This document shows positions 33,553 to 42,887 of a stretch of 64,000 nt of DNA, one piece after another. The position numbers and the translations under genes are program-made. Positions within the stretch are counted from its first letter, which is position 1. Each line of letters starts with the position of its first letter. The notes beneath the pieces are model-generated. The model did no database searches. It had not been told where the DNA came from and saw nothing but the letters and a program-made list of their open reading frames with translations. The stretch is from NCBI RefSeq assembly GCF_900590885.1, contig NZ_UUON01000051.1:434001-498000 (forward strand), in the 5' to 3' direction. This stretch comes from Pseudomonas viridiflava. Lineage in GTDB: Bacteria > Pseudomonadota > Gammaproteobacteria > Pseudomonadales > Pseudomonadaceae.

Positions 33553-34635
33553 ATGCGCATTCTCATTACCGGTGGCGCCGGTTTTATCGGTTCTGCTTTG
33601 GTACGTCACCTGATCCAACACACCGAACACGAAGTGCTCAACCTGGACAAACTCACCTACGCCGGCAACCTGGAGTCGCTCACCAGCATCGCGCCCAACA
33701 GCCGCTATGAGTTCGTCCAGGCCGATATCATCGACCAGGCCACCGTGAGCGCCGTGCTCGCTCGCTTCGAGCCCCAGGCGATCATGCACCTGGCGGCCGA
33801 GTCCCATGTGGACCGTTCCATCGATGGCCCGTCGGATTTTATCCAGACCAATATCGTCGGCACCTACAGCCTGCTCGAAGCCGCACGCGGCTACTGGCAG
33901 ACGCTCGCCGAGCCGGACAAAAGCGCGTTCCGCTTCCACCATATTTCCACAGACGAGGTGTACGGCGACCTGCATGGCGTGGACGACCTGTTCACCGAAA
34001 CCACGCCCTACGCGCCGAGCTCACCCTACTCCGCCAGCAAGGCCGCCTCCGACCACCTGGTGCGCGCCTGGCAGCGAACCTACGGCCTGCCGGTGCTGCT
34101 GACCAACTGTTCCAACAACTACGGGCCGTTCCACTTTCCAGAAAAGCTGATCCCGCTGGTGATCCTCAATGCACTCGCGGGCAAGCCGTTGCCGGTCTAT
34201 GGTGATGGTTTGCAAGTGCGCGACTGGCTGTTCGTCGAAGACCATGCACGCGCATTGATCAAAGTGGTGACCGATGGTGTCGTCGGCGAAACGTACAACA
34301 TCGGCGGCCACAACGAGCAAAAGAACATCGAGGTTGTCCGCAGTATCTGCGCGCTGCTGGAAGAACTGGCGCCGCAGCACCCATCCGGCGTGCAGCAATA
34401 CAGCGACCTGATCACTTTTGTGAAGGATCGCCCCGGCCACGACCTTCGTTATGCCATCGACGCCGGCAAGATCCAGCGCGAACTGGGCTGGGTACCCCTG
34501 GAAACCTTTGAAACCGGGCTGCGCAAAACCGTGCAGTGGTACCTCGATAACCTGGAATGGTGCCGCAGGGTTCAGGACGGCAGTTATCAGGGTCAACGAT
34601 TGGGCAATACCGACACGAGGGATCTGATTGCATGA
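33553..34635 (+). CDS. rmlB: dTDP-glucose 4,6-dehydratase
   Basis: 360 residues. NAD-binding GGAGFIG at the N-terminus, SDR-type YSASKAASDH with catalytic Tyr and Lys, THR/ser region STDEVYGDL, and NCSNNYGPFHFPEKLIP typical of RmlB. It is the second step in dTDP-L-rhamnose synthesis, feeding lipopolysaccharide, rhamnolipid or exopolysaccharide. Ribosome site AAGGAAAAGG region at 33534-33544. It overlaps rmlA by ATGA. It heads a four-gene operon and is divergent from the 30501 fusion gene. Confidence 0.97.
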   Translation: MRILITGGAGFIGSALVRHLIQHTEHEVLNLDKLTYAGNLESLTSIAPNSRYEFVQADIIDQATVSAVLARFEPQAIMHLAAESHVDRSIDGPSDFIQTNIVGTYSLLEAARGYWQTLAEPDKSAFRFHHISTDEVYGDLHGVDDLFTETTPYAPSSPYSASKAASDHLVRAWQRTYGLPVLLTNCSNNYGPFHFPEKLIPLVILNALAGKPLPVYGDGLQVRDWLFVEDHARALIKVVTDGVVGETYNIGGHNEQKNIEVVRSICALLEELAPQHPSGVQQYSDLITFVKDRPGHDLRYAIDAGKIQRELGWVPLETFETGLRKTVQWYLDNLEWCRRVQDGSYQGQRLGNTDTRDLIA

Positions 34636-35507
34636 TGAAAGGCATCGTACTGGCCGGCGGCTCCGGCACCCGTCTGCACCCCATCACCCTGGGAGTGTCC
34701 AAGCAACTGTTACCCGTCTATGACAAACCGATGATCTACTACCCGATCTCGGTGCTGATGCTGGCCGGCATCAAGGAGATCCTGGTGATCTCTACCCCGG
34801 CGGACCTGCCGCAATACCGCAACCTGCTGGGCGATGGCAGTCAGTTCGGCGTGCATTTCAGCTACGCCGAACAGCCGAAACCCGACGGCCTGGCGCAGGC
34901 CTTTCTGATTGGCGAGCAGTTCATCGGCAACGATCCGGTGTGCCTGATCCTGGGCGACAACATTTTCCACGGGCAAAGCTTCAGTGCGCAGTTGCATGCA
35001 GCGGTCCGGCGCGGCAAAGGGGCCACGGTGTTTGGGTACTGGGTCAAGGACCCGGAGCGCTTCGGCGTGATCGACTTCGACAGCGAAGGCCGCGCCCTGT
35101 CCATCGAAGAAAAACCGGCAGTGCCCAAATCCAGCTATGCCGTAACCGGCCTGTATTTTTACGACAACGATGTGGTCAACATCGCTAAAGCGGTAAAGCC
35201 TTCTGCCCGCGGCGAATTGGAAATCACCGACGTCAACAACGCCTACCTGCATCGGGGTGACCTACAGGTGGAGCGCTTCGGCCGAGGCTTCGCCTGGCTC
35301 GATACCGGCACCCACGACAGCCTGTTGGACGCCTCGCAATACGTCCAGACCATCGAGCGCCGCCAGGGCCTGAAAGTCGCCTGCCTCGAAGAAATCGCCT
35401 ACGGCAATGGCTGGATCGACCGCGACCACCTGCTCGAACGCGCCAAATACTTCGGCAAGACCGGTTATGGCCAATACCTCTACTCGCTGGCTGGAGAGAG
35501 CAAGTGA
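34632..35507 (+). CDS. rmlA: Glucose-1-phosphate thymidylyltransferase
   Basis: 291 residues from the first ATG of an ATGATG pair overlapping the rmlB stop. The nucleotide-binding signature GGSGTRLHP, then SKQLLPVYDKPMIYYP and LGDNIFHG are diagnostic. It makes dTDP-glucose, the first committed step to dTDP-L-rhamnose, and is feedback-inhibited by the end product in known homologues. Confidence 0.97.
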   Translation: MMKGIVLAGGSGTRLHPITLGVSKQLLPVYDKPMIYYPISVLMLAGIKEILVISTPADLPQYRNLLGDGSQFGVHFSYAEQPKPDGLAQAFLIGEQFIGNDPVCLILGDNIFHGQSFSAQLHAAVRRGKGATVFGYWVKDPERFGVIDFDSEGRALSIEEKPAVPKSSYAVTGLYFYDNDVVNIAKAVKPSARGELEITDVNNAYLHRGDLQVERFGRGFAWLDTGTHDSLLDASQYVQTIERRQGLKVACLEEIAYGNGWIDRDHLLERAKYFGKTGYGQYLYSLAGESK

Positions 35508-36049
35508 ACGTAGTTGAAACCGCATTGCCAGGCGTGCTGATCCTCGAACCCAAGGTGTTCGGCGACGAGCGTGGCTTTTTCTACGAAAGTTTCAACGCCC
35601 GGGCCTTTGCGGAGGCCACCGGGCTCAAGCGCGATTTCGTCCAGGACAACCACTCACGCTCACAAAAGGGTGTACTCCGTGGCCTGCATTACCAACTGGA
35701 ACACACCCAGGGCAAGCTGGTGCGCGTGACTGCCGGCGAAGTGCTGGATGTGGCCGTGGACATTCGCCGCAGCTCGCCGAATTTCGGCCAATGGGTGGGC
35801 GTGCGCCTGTCGGCACAGAACCGCCGCCAACTGTGGGTGCCGGAAGGCTTCGCCCATGGCTTTGCGGTGCTCAGCGACGCTGCCGAGTTTCTGTACAAAA
35901 CCACCGACTACTACCAGCCGAGCGCCGAACGCTGCATTTTGTGGAGTGACCCTACGCTGGCCATCGACTGGGAACTGGCCGAGTCGCCACAGTTGTCCGC
36001 CAAGGATCAGGCCGGTAAACCCCTGATGGAAGCCGACGTGTTCCCATGA
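35504..36049 (+). CDS. rmlC: dTDP-4-dehydrorhamnose 3,5-epimerase
   Basis: 181 residues with a GTG start in a GTGA overlap with the rmlA stop; GAGAGC lies just upstream. Cupin fold with the RmlC marks FGDERGFFYESFN, QDNHSRSQKGVLRGLHYQ and the catalytic region WVPEGFAHGF. It epimerises C3 and C5 of the keto-sugar. It overlaps rmlD by ATGA. Confidence 0.97.
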   Translation: MNVVETALPGVLILEPKVFGDERGFFYESFNARAFAEATGLKRDFVQDNHSRSQKGVLRGLHYQLEHTQGKLVRVTAGEVLDVAVDIRRSSPNFGQWVGVRLSAQNRRQLWVPEGFAHGFAVLSDAAEFLYKTTDYYQPSAERCILWSDPTLAIDWELAESPQLSAKDQAGKPLMEADVFP

Positions 36050-36915
36050 AAATCCTCATCACCGGCCTTCACGGTCAAGTCTCCCAAGCGCTGCGACAGC
36101 AGCTCCACGACCTCGGCGAACTCATCATCCTGGGCCGCGACCAACTGGACCTGGCCAACCCGGACCAGATCCGCCAGCAGGTGCGCAGCCACCGCCCCGA
36201 CCTGATCATCAACGCCGCCGCCCACACCGCCGTCGACCAGGCCGAAAGCGAGCCGGATGCCGCCTTTGCCATCAACGCCATCGCCCCCGGCATCCTCGCA
36301 GAGGAAGCCAAGGCCCTGGGCGTTCCGTTGATCCACTACTCCACCGACTACGTGTTCGACGGCAGCAAGTCGGCGCCCTACACCGAAGCCGACACGCCTA
36401 ACCCCTTGGGCGTATACGGCCAGAGCAAACTCGCCGGTGAACAGGCGATTGCTGCTGTGGGCGGCGAGTACCTGATCCTGCGCACCAGTTGGGTCTACTC
36501 CAACCACGGCAAGAATTTCCTGCTGACCATGCAACGCCTGTTGCAGGAGAAGCCGCAGATGCGCATCGTCGCCGATCAGATCGGTGCGCCAACCTGGGCC
36601 GGGACCATTGCCAGCAGCACGCGCGTGTTGATCGAACGCTGGCAAGCCGGTACCGCCGGGGACTGGGGCGTCTATCACCTGACCGCCCAAGGGGAAACCT
36701 CATGGTTTGGTTTTGCCCAAGCCATTGGCGAACACCTGCGCGCAGAAGGCAAAGCCTGCGCCGAGCTGGAAGCCATCCCTTCCAGCGCCTACCCGACGCC
36801 CGCCAAGCGTCCGTTGAACTCACGCCTGGACTGCAGCCGCCTGCAACAGCAGTGGCATGTCAGCCAGCCGCAGTGGCAAGACGCATTGCGCGAGTGTCTT
36901 GCCGGGCAGCACTAG
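36046..36915 (+). CDS. rmlD: dTDP-4-dehydrorhamnose reductase
   Basis: 289 residues; last step to dTDP-L-rhamnose. Cofactor-binding GLHGQVSQAL, STDYVFDGSKSAPYTE and YGQSKLAGE with catalytic Tyr/Lys are all present. Gene order here is B-A-C-D, whereas P. aeruginosa has B-D-A-C. Confidence 0.96.
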   Translation: MKILITGLHGQVSQALRQQLHDLGELIILGRDQLDLANPDQIRQQVRSHRPDLIINAAAHTAVDQAESEPDAAFAINAIAPGILAEEAKALGVPLIHYSTDYVFDGSKSAPYTEADTPNPLGVYGQSKLAGEQAIAAVGGEYLILRTSWVYSNHGKNFLLTMQRLLQEKPQMRIVADQIGAPTWAGTIASSTRVLIERWQAGTAGDWGVYHLTAQGETSWFGFAQAIGEHLRAEGKACAELEAIPSSAYPTPAKRPLNSRLDCSRLQQQWHVSQPQWQDALRECLAGQH

Positions 36916-36951
36916 GCATAATGCGCCTGTACCCACAGGCGCACGAACCCC

Positions 36952-38760
36952 ATGACTCCACCCCTTCCGCGAAGACCCCGCTGGCGCAGCCTCGCCCTGC
37001 TGGCGTTGTGCCTGGCACCGCTGTTGTGGCCGCTGGAGCACCTGGCCGAGCGCTATTACCGCAGCGAACTGGCCGGGCAGAACCGCCAGACCCTCGACCT
37101 GTACGTCGCCAACCTGCTGGGCACGCTGCACCGCTATGAGGTGTTGCCGCAGATTCTCGGTGACTTGCCGGCCCTGCGCACCGCGCTGGATGCGCCGCAG
37201 GTGAGCACCAACCTTGTCAGCGCCAACCTGCTGCTCAAGGACGTCGCCGCCCAGGCCGGGGTGGAGGTGATGTACCTGATGGACACTACCGGCAAGACGC
37301 TGGCGGCGTCCAACTGGGACAAACAGGACAGCTTCGTCGGGCGCAATTTCTCGTTCCGCCCGTATTTCAGCGAGGCCATGGCCGGGCGCCTCGGGCGCTT
37401 CTTCGGCCTGGGCACCACCTCGGCCAAGCGCGGCTATTTTTTCGCCGCGGCCGTGCGTGATGGCGCGCGCATCATCGGCGTGCTGGTGGTCAAGGTCGAC
37501 CTGGACCACACCGAGAGCCTGTGGGGCAATACCCCGGAACAATTGTTGGTGACCGACCACAATGGCGTGGTGATCCTCACCTCGCGCCCGCAATGGCGAT
37601 TCCGCGCCACGCGGCCGCTGACCGCCGAAGAGCGCCAGGCCATCATTGCCATCCAGCCTTACCCGACCCGCGACCCGCAGCCGCTGGCCCTGAGTTCCAC
37701 GGCCTGGCTGCGCCAATCCACCGCCATTGCCGAAACCGGCTGGAACGTGGAAATCCTCGCGCCGCGCTCGCTGATCAACCGCCCGGTGCGCACGGTAGTC
37801 GCCGTCGGTGGCGCCACGTTGCTGGTGCTGATGCTGTTGCTGGGCTTGATGATGCAGCGCCGCCGCCATTACCTGGACCGCATCGCCTTCGAAGCCAAGG
37901 CCCGACGCGAGCTGGAAGCCCGCGTGGTCGAACGCACCAGCGACCTCGAAGGCCTCAACCGGCGCCTGAAACAGGAAGTGTTGGAGCGCGAGCACGCCCA
38001 GCAGGAACTGGTGCGCGCCCAGGATGACCTGGTGCAAGCCGGCAAGCTGTCGGCGCTGGGCACCATGTCGGCGAGTATCAGCCACGAACTCAACCAGCCC
38101 CTGGCGGCGATTCGCAGCTACGCGGAAAACGCCGAGATCCTCCTCGACCACGAACGCACCAGCGATGCCCGGGGCAACCTCAAGCTGATCAGCGAGCTGA
38201 CCGGGCGCATGGCCTCGATCATCGCGCACTTGCGCGCCTTCGCCCGCCGCGACCGGCATGCCCCGGAAAGCGTGGCCCTGCAACCGGCACTGGACGATGC
38301 GCTGGCCTTGCTGGCCAAGCGGCGGCGCTCGATGGAAGTCGAGTTGATCCGCGATTTGCCCGAAGCGACCCTGTGGGTGCAGGCCGGCGAAACCCGCTTG
38401 CGCCAGGTGCTCGGCAACCTGCTGGCCAACGCCCTCGATGCCCTTACTGAAAAAGGCCCGCCGCGCAAGCTGTGGCTAAGTGCCCAAACCACCGAACAGG
38501 GCGTCAACCTGTACATTCGCGACAACGGCCCGGGCTTTTGCATGGAAGCCCTGGGCCGCGCCAGCGAGCCGTTCTACACCACCAAGACCCGCACCCAGGG
38601 CCTGGGGCTGGGCCTGGCGATCTGTGACACGTTGATGCGTGCCTTCGGCGGCGAACTGCTGTTCGCCAACCACAAGGAAGGCGGCGCGCTGTTAACCCTG
38701 AAATTGCGTGCCGGCTCGCCGGGCGTCAGTCTGCAACCGTCCGAGGACCGCAGTGTATGA
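36952..38760 (+). CDS. dctB: Sensor histidine kinase DctB (C4-dicarboxylate)
   Basis: 602 residues. Membrane helix 1 at about 12-30 (SLALLALCLAPLLWPLEHL), a periplasmic double-PAS-like sensor of about 250 residues (YLMDTTGKTLAASNW, GRNFSFRPYF), helix 2 (VVAVGGATLLVLMLLLGLMM), a coiled linker, an H-box with the phospho-acceptor His (MSASISHELNQPLAAIRSY), and an ATPase domain (DNGPGF, GLGLGLAICDTLM). This is DctB architecture: sensing succinate, fumarate or malate and phosphorylating DctD. It overlaps dctD by ATGA. The transporter (dctA or dctPQM) is not in the window. Confidence 0.93.
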   Translation: MTPPLPRRPRWRSLALLALCLAPLLWPLEHLAERYYRSELAGQNRQTLDLYVANLLGTLHRYEVLPQILGDLPALRTALDAPQVSTNLVSANLLLKDVAAQAGVEVMYLMDTTGKTLAASNWDKQDSFVGRNFSFRPYFSEAMAGRLGRFFGLGTTSAKRGYFFAAAVRDGARIIGVLVVKVDLDHTESLWGNTPEQLLVTDHNGVVILTSRPQWRFRATRPLTAEERQAIIAIQPYPTRDPQPLALSSTAWLRQSTAIAETGWNVEILAPRSLINRPVRTVVAVGGATLLVLMLLLGLMMQRRRHYLDRIAFEAKARRELEARVVERTSDLEGLNRRLKQEVLEREHAQQELVRAQDDLVQAGKLSALGTMSASISHELNQPLAAIRSYAENAEILLDHERTSDARGNLKLISELTGRMASIIAHLRAFARRDRHAPESVALQPALDDALALLAKRRRSMEVELIRDLPEATLWVQAGETRLRQVLGNLLANALDALTEKGPPRKLWLSAQTTEQGVNLYIRDNGPGFCMEALGRASEPFYTTKTRTQGLGLGLAICDTLMRAFGGELLFANHKEGGALLTLKLRAGSPGVSLQPSEDRSV

Positions 38761-40142
38761 GTATCGATAACCAGATTCAGGTGGTGTTGATCGACGACGA
38801 TCCACACCTGCGTCAGGCCCTGTGCCAGACCCTGGACCTGGCCGGGCTGAAAGTCCTGACCCTGGGCGAAGCCACCGGCCTCACCGCGCGCCTGTCACGG
38901 GACTGGCCGGGCGTGGTGGTCAGCGATATCCGCATGCCAGGCATGGACGGCCTGGAACTGCTCGCCGAACTGCACGGCCAGGACCCGGACCTGCCGGTGC
39001 TGCTGATCACCGGCCACGGCGATGTGCCGCTGGCGGTGCAGGCCATGCGCGCCGGCGCCTATGACTTCCTGGAAAAACCCTTCGCCAGCGACGCCCTGCT
39101 CGACAGCGTGCGCCGTGCCCTGGCCCTGCGCCGTCTGGTGCTGGACAACCGCAGCCTGCGCCTGGCCCTGAGTGATCGCCAGCAACTGAGCACGCGCCTG
39201 GTGGGCCACTCGCCGCAAATGCTGCGCCTGCGCGAGCAGATCGGCGCACTGGCGGCGACCAAGGCCGACGTGCTGATCCTCGGCGAAACCGGCGCCGGCA
39301 AGGAAGTGGTCGCCCGCGCGCTGCACGACCTGTCGAGCCGGCGCGCCGGGCCATTCGTGGCGATCAATGCCGGCGCCCTGGCCGAATCGGTGGTGGAGAG
39401 CGAGCTGTTCGGCCATGAACCGGGCGCGTTCACCGGCGCGCAGAAACGCCGTATCGGCAAGTTCGAATTTGCCAACGGCGGCACGCTGTTCCTGGATGAA
39501 ATCGAAAGCATGAGCCTGGACGTGCAGGTCAAGCTGCTGCGCCTGCTGCAAGAGCGCGTGGTCGAGCGCCTGGGCGGCAATCAGCTGATCCCGCTGGATA
39601 TCCGCATTATCGCCGCCACCAAGGAAGACCTGCGCCAGTCCGCCGACCAGGGCCGCTTCCGCGCCGACTTGTATTACCGCCTCAACGTCGCGCCGCTGCG
39701 CATTCCGCCACTGCGCGAGCGCGGTGAAGATGCCTTGATGCTGTTCCAGCACTTCGCCGACGAAGCCAGCAGCCGCCACGGCCTGCCCCTGCATGAGTTG
39801 CAACCAGGCCAGCGCGCGCTACTGTTGCGTCACAGCTGGCCTGGTAATGTGCGCGAGCTGCAAAACGCCGCCGAGCGTTTCGCCCTGGGCCTGGAGCTGG
39901 CGCTGGACAACACGCCGGATAATCCATCGACCGGTGTGCTGACCTCCACGCCGGGCGGTTTGAGCGAGCAGGTCGAACAGTTCGAAAAAAGCCTGATCGC
40001 CGCCGAACTCACCCGCCCCCACAGCTCCGTGCGCAGCCTTGCCGAAGCCCTTGGCGTGCCGCGCAAGACCCTGCACGACAAACTGCGCAAGCACGGCCTT
40101 AACTTCGCCGACAGCGGCAACCACAGCACCGACGACGAATGA
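38757..40142 (+). CDS. dctD: Sigma-54-dependent response regulator DctD
   Basis: 461 residues. Receiver domain with acidic DDD and phospho-acceptor Asp in VVSDIRMPGMDG. AAA+ domain with Walker A GETGAGKE, the sigma-54 contact GAFTGA (EPGAFTGAQKR) and Walker B GGTLFLDEIES. Fis-type C-terminal helix-turn-helix (SVRSLAEALGVPRKTLHDKL). It should activate C4-dicarboxylate transport from RpoN promoters. The rml-dctBD neighbourhood is also found in P. aeruginosa. Confidence 0.94.
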   Translation: MSIDNQIQVVLIDDDPHLRQALCQTLDLAGLKVLTLGEATGLTARLSRDWPGVVVSDIRMPGMDGLELLAELHGQDPDLPVLLITGHGDVPLAVQAMRAGAYDFLEKPFASDALLDSVRRALALRRLVLDNRSLRLALSDRQQLSTRLVGHSPQMLRLREQIGALAATKADVLILGETGAGKEVVARALHDLSSRRAGPFVAINAGALAESVVESELFGHEPGAFTGAQKRRIGKFEFANGGTLFLDEIESMSLDVQVKLLRLLQERVVERLGGNQLIPLDIRIIAATKEDLRQSADQGRFRADLYYRLNVAPLRIPPLRERGEDALMLFQHFADEASSRHGLPLHELQPGQRALLLRHSWPGNVRELQNAAERFALGLELALDNTPDNPSTGVLTSTPGGLSEQVEQFEKSLIAAELTRPHSSVRSLAEALGVPRKTLHDKLRKHGLNFADSGNHSTDDE

Positions 40143-40168
40143 CCCCGCCCACCAAGCAAGAGGCCGCC

Positions 40169-40624
40169 ATGAGCCGCGACAGCCGTTACCTGGAATCCAT
40201 CCTGCACCACGACATCCCCCTCACCCGGGAAATGGGCCTCAAGGTGCTCGACTGGCAAAACGGCCAACTGCAACTGCACCTGCCGCTGCAGGCCAATATC
40301 AACCACAAGAGCACCATGTTCGGCGGCAGCCTCTACTGCGGCGCGGTGCTGGCGGGCTGGGGTTGGTTGCACCTGCAACTGCGCGAAGAAGGCATCGAGG
40401 ACGGGCATATCGTGATTCAGGAAGGGCAGATCAGCTACCCGCTGCCGGTGACGCAGGACGCGACCGCAGTGTGCGCGGCGCCGGAGGAGAAGGTGTGGAA
40501 GCGTTTTTTGGCGACGTACAAGCGCTATGGCCGGGCGCGGTTGACGCTGCAAACGTGGATTGTGAATGAGGGGCGTGAGGAGCGTGCGGTAGCCTTCACC
40601 GGCCAATACGTCCTGCACCGCTAG
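40169..40624 (+). CDS. YiiD-type thioesterase-domain protein
   Basis: 151 residues from the ATG at 40169, six bases after AAGAGG; an ATG at 40139 overlapping the dctD stop has no ribosome site. Hot-dog fold marks: INHKSTMFGGSLYCGAVLAGWGW and QISYPLPVTQDATAV. It is related to the C-terminal domain of YiiD, a putative thioesterase; the substrate is unknown. Confidence 0.82.
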   Translation: MSRDSRYLESILHHDIPLTREMGLKVLDWQNGQLQLHLPLQANINHKSTMFGGSLYCGAVLAGWGWLHLQLREEGIEDGHIVIQEGQISYPLPVTQDATAVCAAPEEKVWKRFLATYKRYGRARLTLQTWIVNEGREERAVAFTGQYVLHR

Positions 40625-40641
40625 AAACTACAACACAAAAC

Positions 40642-40674
40642 AAATGTAAGAGGGGGCTTACCCCTCCCACATTT
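40642..40674. repeat. REP-type palindrome, degenerate
   Basis: AAATGTAAGAGGGGGCTTACCCC followed by TCCCACATTT, between convergent genes. It is one of the GTGGGAGGGGGC family and probably also works as a terminator. Confidence 0.7.
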
Positions 40675-40689
40675 GAATCTGCTGTGATC

Positions 40690-41526
40690 TTAAGATCTGG
40701 CGAGGCTCAACAATCGCTCACGCCAGGCCGCCTTCGCCGGCAATGCCAAAAAGAACGGGTTCAGCAACGATTCCCGCGCCGGGTAGCTGAACGGCGCGCC
40801 GCTCAACTCCAACACTTCGCCGCCCGCGCCTTCCAGCACGCCCTGGGCTGCAGCGGTGTCCCACTGCGAGGTCGGCGCCAGACGTGGGTAGCAATCGGCG
40901 CTGCCTTCGGCCAACAGGCAGAACTTCAACGAGCTGCCGATATTCGCCAGTTTCAACGCGCCCAGCCCTTCACTCAAACCGTCCAGCAAACGCTCCTGCT
41001 CGGGGCTGGTATGCCGACGGCTGGCCACCACGGTAAACGACTCGCCCGCTGCCGGCATCTCGCGCACCTGGATCTGCCTGGGCGCCTCGTTCACATCGGA
41101 ACGCCACGCGCCCAAACCGGCGCCGCCAAAGTAGCAACGGCCATTGGTGGGCATGGACACCACGCCAAACACCACGCGGCCCTGTTCGATCAAGGCGATA
41201 TTCACGGTGAACTCTTCGCTGCCGGCGATAAATTCCTTGGTACCGTCCAGCGGGTCCACCAGCCACCAGCGCTGCCAGCCTGCGCGCACGCTCTGGTCGA
41301 TATCGGCGTCTTCTTCAGACAGCACCGGAATGCTCGGGTCCAGCGCCGTGAGCCCGGCGAGGATGAGGTGGTGAGCCGCCAGGTCAGCTGCCGTCACCGG
41401 CGAGTCATCGGCCTTGGACGTCACCGCCACATTGGCCCGCCAATACGGCAGGATCACTTCACCCGCCTGGCGAGCCAGCTCGATGACCGGGGCGATAAAA
41501 GGGTGGCCTAAAAACAGTTCGCTCAT
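40690..41526 (-). CDS. cysQ: 3'(2'),5'-bisphosphate nucleotidase
   Basis: 278 residues of the inositol-monophosphatase fold. Metal-binding motifs: LSEEDADID, WWLVDPLDGTKEFIAG and WDTAAAQGVLEGAG. It removes the 3'-phosphate of PAP made in sulfate assimilation. Its ATG overlaps the nudE stop (ATGA), the usual Pseudomonas nudE-cysQ pair. Confidence 0.95.
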   Translation of the reverse strand: MSELFLGHPFIAPVIELARQAGEVILPYWRANVAVTSKADDSPVTAADLAAHHLILAGLTALDPSIPVLSEEDADIDQSVRAGWQRWWLVDPLDGTKEFIAGSEEFTVNIALIEQGRVVFGVVSMPTNGRCYFGGAGLGAWRSDVNEAPRQIQVREMPAAGESFTVVASRRHTSPEQERLLDGLSEGLGALKLANIGSSLKFCLLAEGSADCYPRLAPTSQWDTAAAQGVLEGAGGEVLELSGAPFSYPARESLLNPFFLALPAKAAWRERLLSLARS

Positions 41527-42089
41527 GCGGTAAACGCTCCACGCTGAATCAACAAATCTCGTACCAGGTACAGCGCGGCCAGGGCGCGGCCTTCGCTGAA
41601 TTGCTCGTTTTGTGCCAGTTGCGACAACTCACGCAGGTTGACCCTGTCGACGCGCATCGGTTCGGGCTCATCGCCTTCCAGGCGCTCTTCGTAGAGGTCG
41701 GTGGCGAGCACCACCTGGATTTTCTGGCTCATGTAGCCGGGCGACAACGACAGCTCGGTGAGGTGTTCCAACTGGCGTGCGCCGTAGCCCGCCTCTTCCT
41801 TGAGCTCGCGGTCCGCCGCCGCCAGTACATCCTCGCCAGGCTCGATCAAGCCCTTGGGCAAGGACAATTCATACTCATCGGTACCGCCGCAGTACTCTTC
41901 CACCAGCAACGCATGGTCTTCATCGATCATCGCCACGATCATCACCGCGCCGTAACCGGCACCGCGACCTACCAGGCGCTCGTAGGTCCGTTCAACGCCG
42001 TTGGAAAAGCGCAATTGCACTTCCTCCACGCGGAACAAACGGCTACTGGCGACTATTTCGCGAGCGAGGACGGTGGGTTTCTGGCGCAT
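41523..42089 (-). CDS. nudE: ADP compounds hydrolase NudE
   Basis: 188 residues. The Nudix box is complete: GLIEPGEDVLAAADRELKEEAGY (G-x5-E-x7-RE-x2-EE-x-G). The N-terminal VLAREIVASSRLFRVEEVQL is typical of NudE. It hydrolyses ADP-ribose, NADH and related dinucleotides. First gene of the nudE-cysQ operon, divergent from the nucleotidase gene at 42177. Confidence 0.95.
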   Translation of the reverse strand: MRQKPTVLAREIVASSRLFRVEEVQLRFSNGVERTYERLVGRGAGYGAVMIVAMIDEDHALLVEEYCGGTDEYELSLPKGLIEPGEDVLAAADRELKEEAGYGARQLEHLTELSLSPGYMSQKIQVVLATDLYEERLEGDEPEPMRVDRVNLRELSQLAQNEQFSEGRALAALYLVRDLLIQRGAFTA

Positions 42090-42176
42090 AAGCGGCTCCT
42101 TGGCGTGATCGGGTTACTATACCGTGGCTTTTCCGATTGTCTGTGTCGGATATCTTTACTTACATGAGAACGCCCC

Positions 42177-42839
42177 ATGCCCTCTTTGCCCTGGCACGCC
42201 ATCGACACCGTCCTACTGGACATGGACGGCACCCTGCTCGACCTGCACTTCGACAACCACTTCTGGATGGAGCACCTGCCCCAGCGCTACGCCGAGCTGC
42301 ACGGGGTAAGCCGGGCAATGGCCGAGATGGAGTTGCTGCCGCTGTTCGAGCGTAACGCCGGACAATTGCAATGGTATTGCCTGGATTTCTGGAGCACCGA
42401 GCTGAAGATTCCGGTGCGCGAACTCAAGCTGGAAACCGCCCACCTGATCGCCCTGCGCCCGGATGCCGACACCTTTCTGGCGGCGATCAAACAGGCCGGC
42501 AAGCGGGTGATCCTGATCACCAATGCTCACCGTGACTCGCTGTCATTGAAGTTGGAACGCATTGAACTGGCGCCGTATTTCGAGCGATTGATCAGCTCCC
42601 ACGACTACGGTTTCGCCAAGGAAAACCCGCAGTTCTGGGACGCCCTGCAAGCCGATATCCACTTCGACCCGGCCCGCAGCCTGTTTATCGATGACACATT
42701 GCCGATCCTGCGCAGCGCCCGGGAGTTTGGTGTGGGGCATTTGCTGGCGGTGAAGGAGCCGGACAGCAAGAAGGGGCCAAAAGACACCGGGGAGTTTGCC
42801 GCCGTCGACGACTACCGCGATCTCATTGCCGGACTCTAA
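42177..42839 (+). CDS. yrfG: HAD-family GMP/IMP 5'-nucleotidase (YrfG)
   Basis: 220 residues with HAD motifs in order: VLLDMDGTLLD (nucleophile and acid), ILITNAHRDS, the lysine around GFAKENPQFW, and SLFIDDTLPIL. The N-terminal LPWHAIDTVLLD and cap LHFDNHFWMEHLP match YrfG. It lies opposite nudE, a common pairing. It probably acts on purine mononucleotides; activity is inferred from the family. Confidence 0.92.
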   Translation: MPSLPWHAIDTVLLDMDGTLLDLHFDNHFWMEHLPQRYAELHGVSRAMAEMELLPLFERNAGQLQWYCLDFWSTELKIPVRELKLETAHLIALRPDADTFLAAIKQAGKRVILITNAHRDSLSLKLERIELAPYFERLISSHDYGFAKENPQFWDALQADIHFDPARSLFIDDTLPILRSAREFGVGHLLAVKEPDSKKGPKDTGEFAAVDDYRDLIAGL

Positions 42840-42842
42840 ACC

Positions 42843-42878
42843 AATGTGGGAGGGGGCTTGCCCCCTCCCACATTTTTT
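42843..42878. terminator. REP palindrome acting as a bidirectional terminator
   Basis: AATGTGGGAGGGGG, loop CTTG, then the exact complement and T6. It lies between the convergent yrfG and LysM genes. It belongs to the same REP family as the REPINs, used here as a single unit. Confidence 0.85.
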
Positions 42879-42887
42879 ATCTGCGTA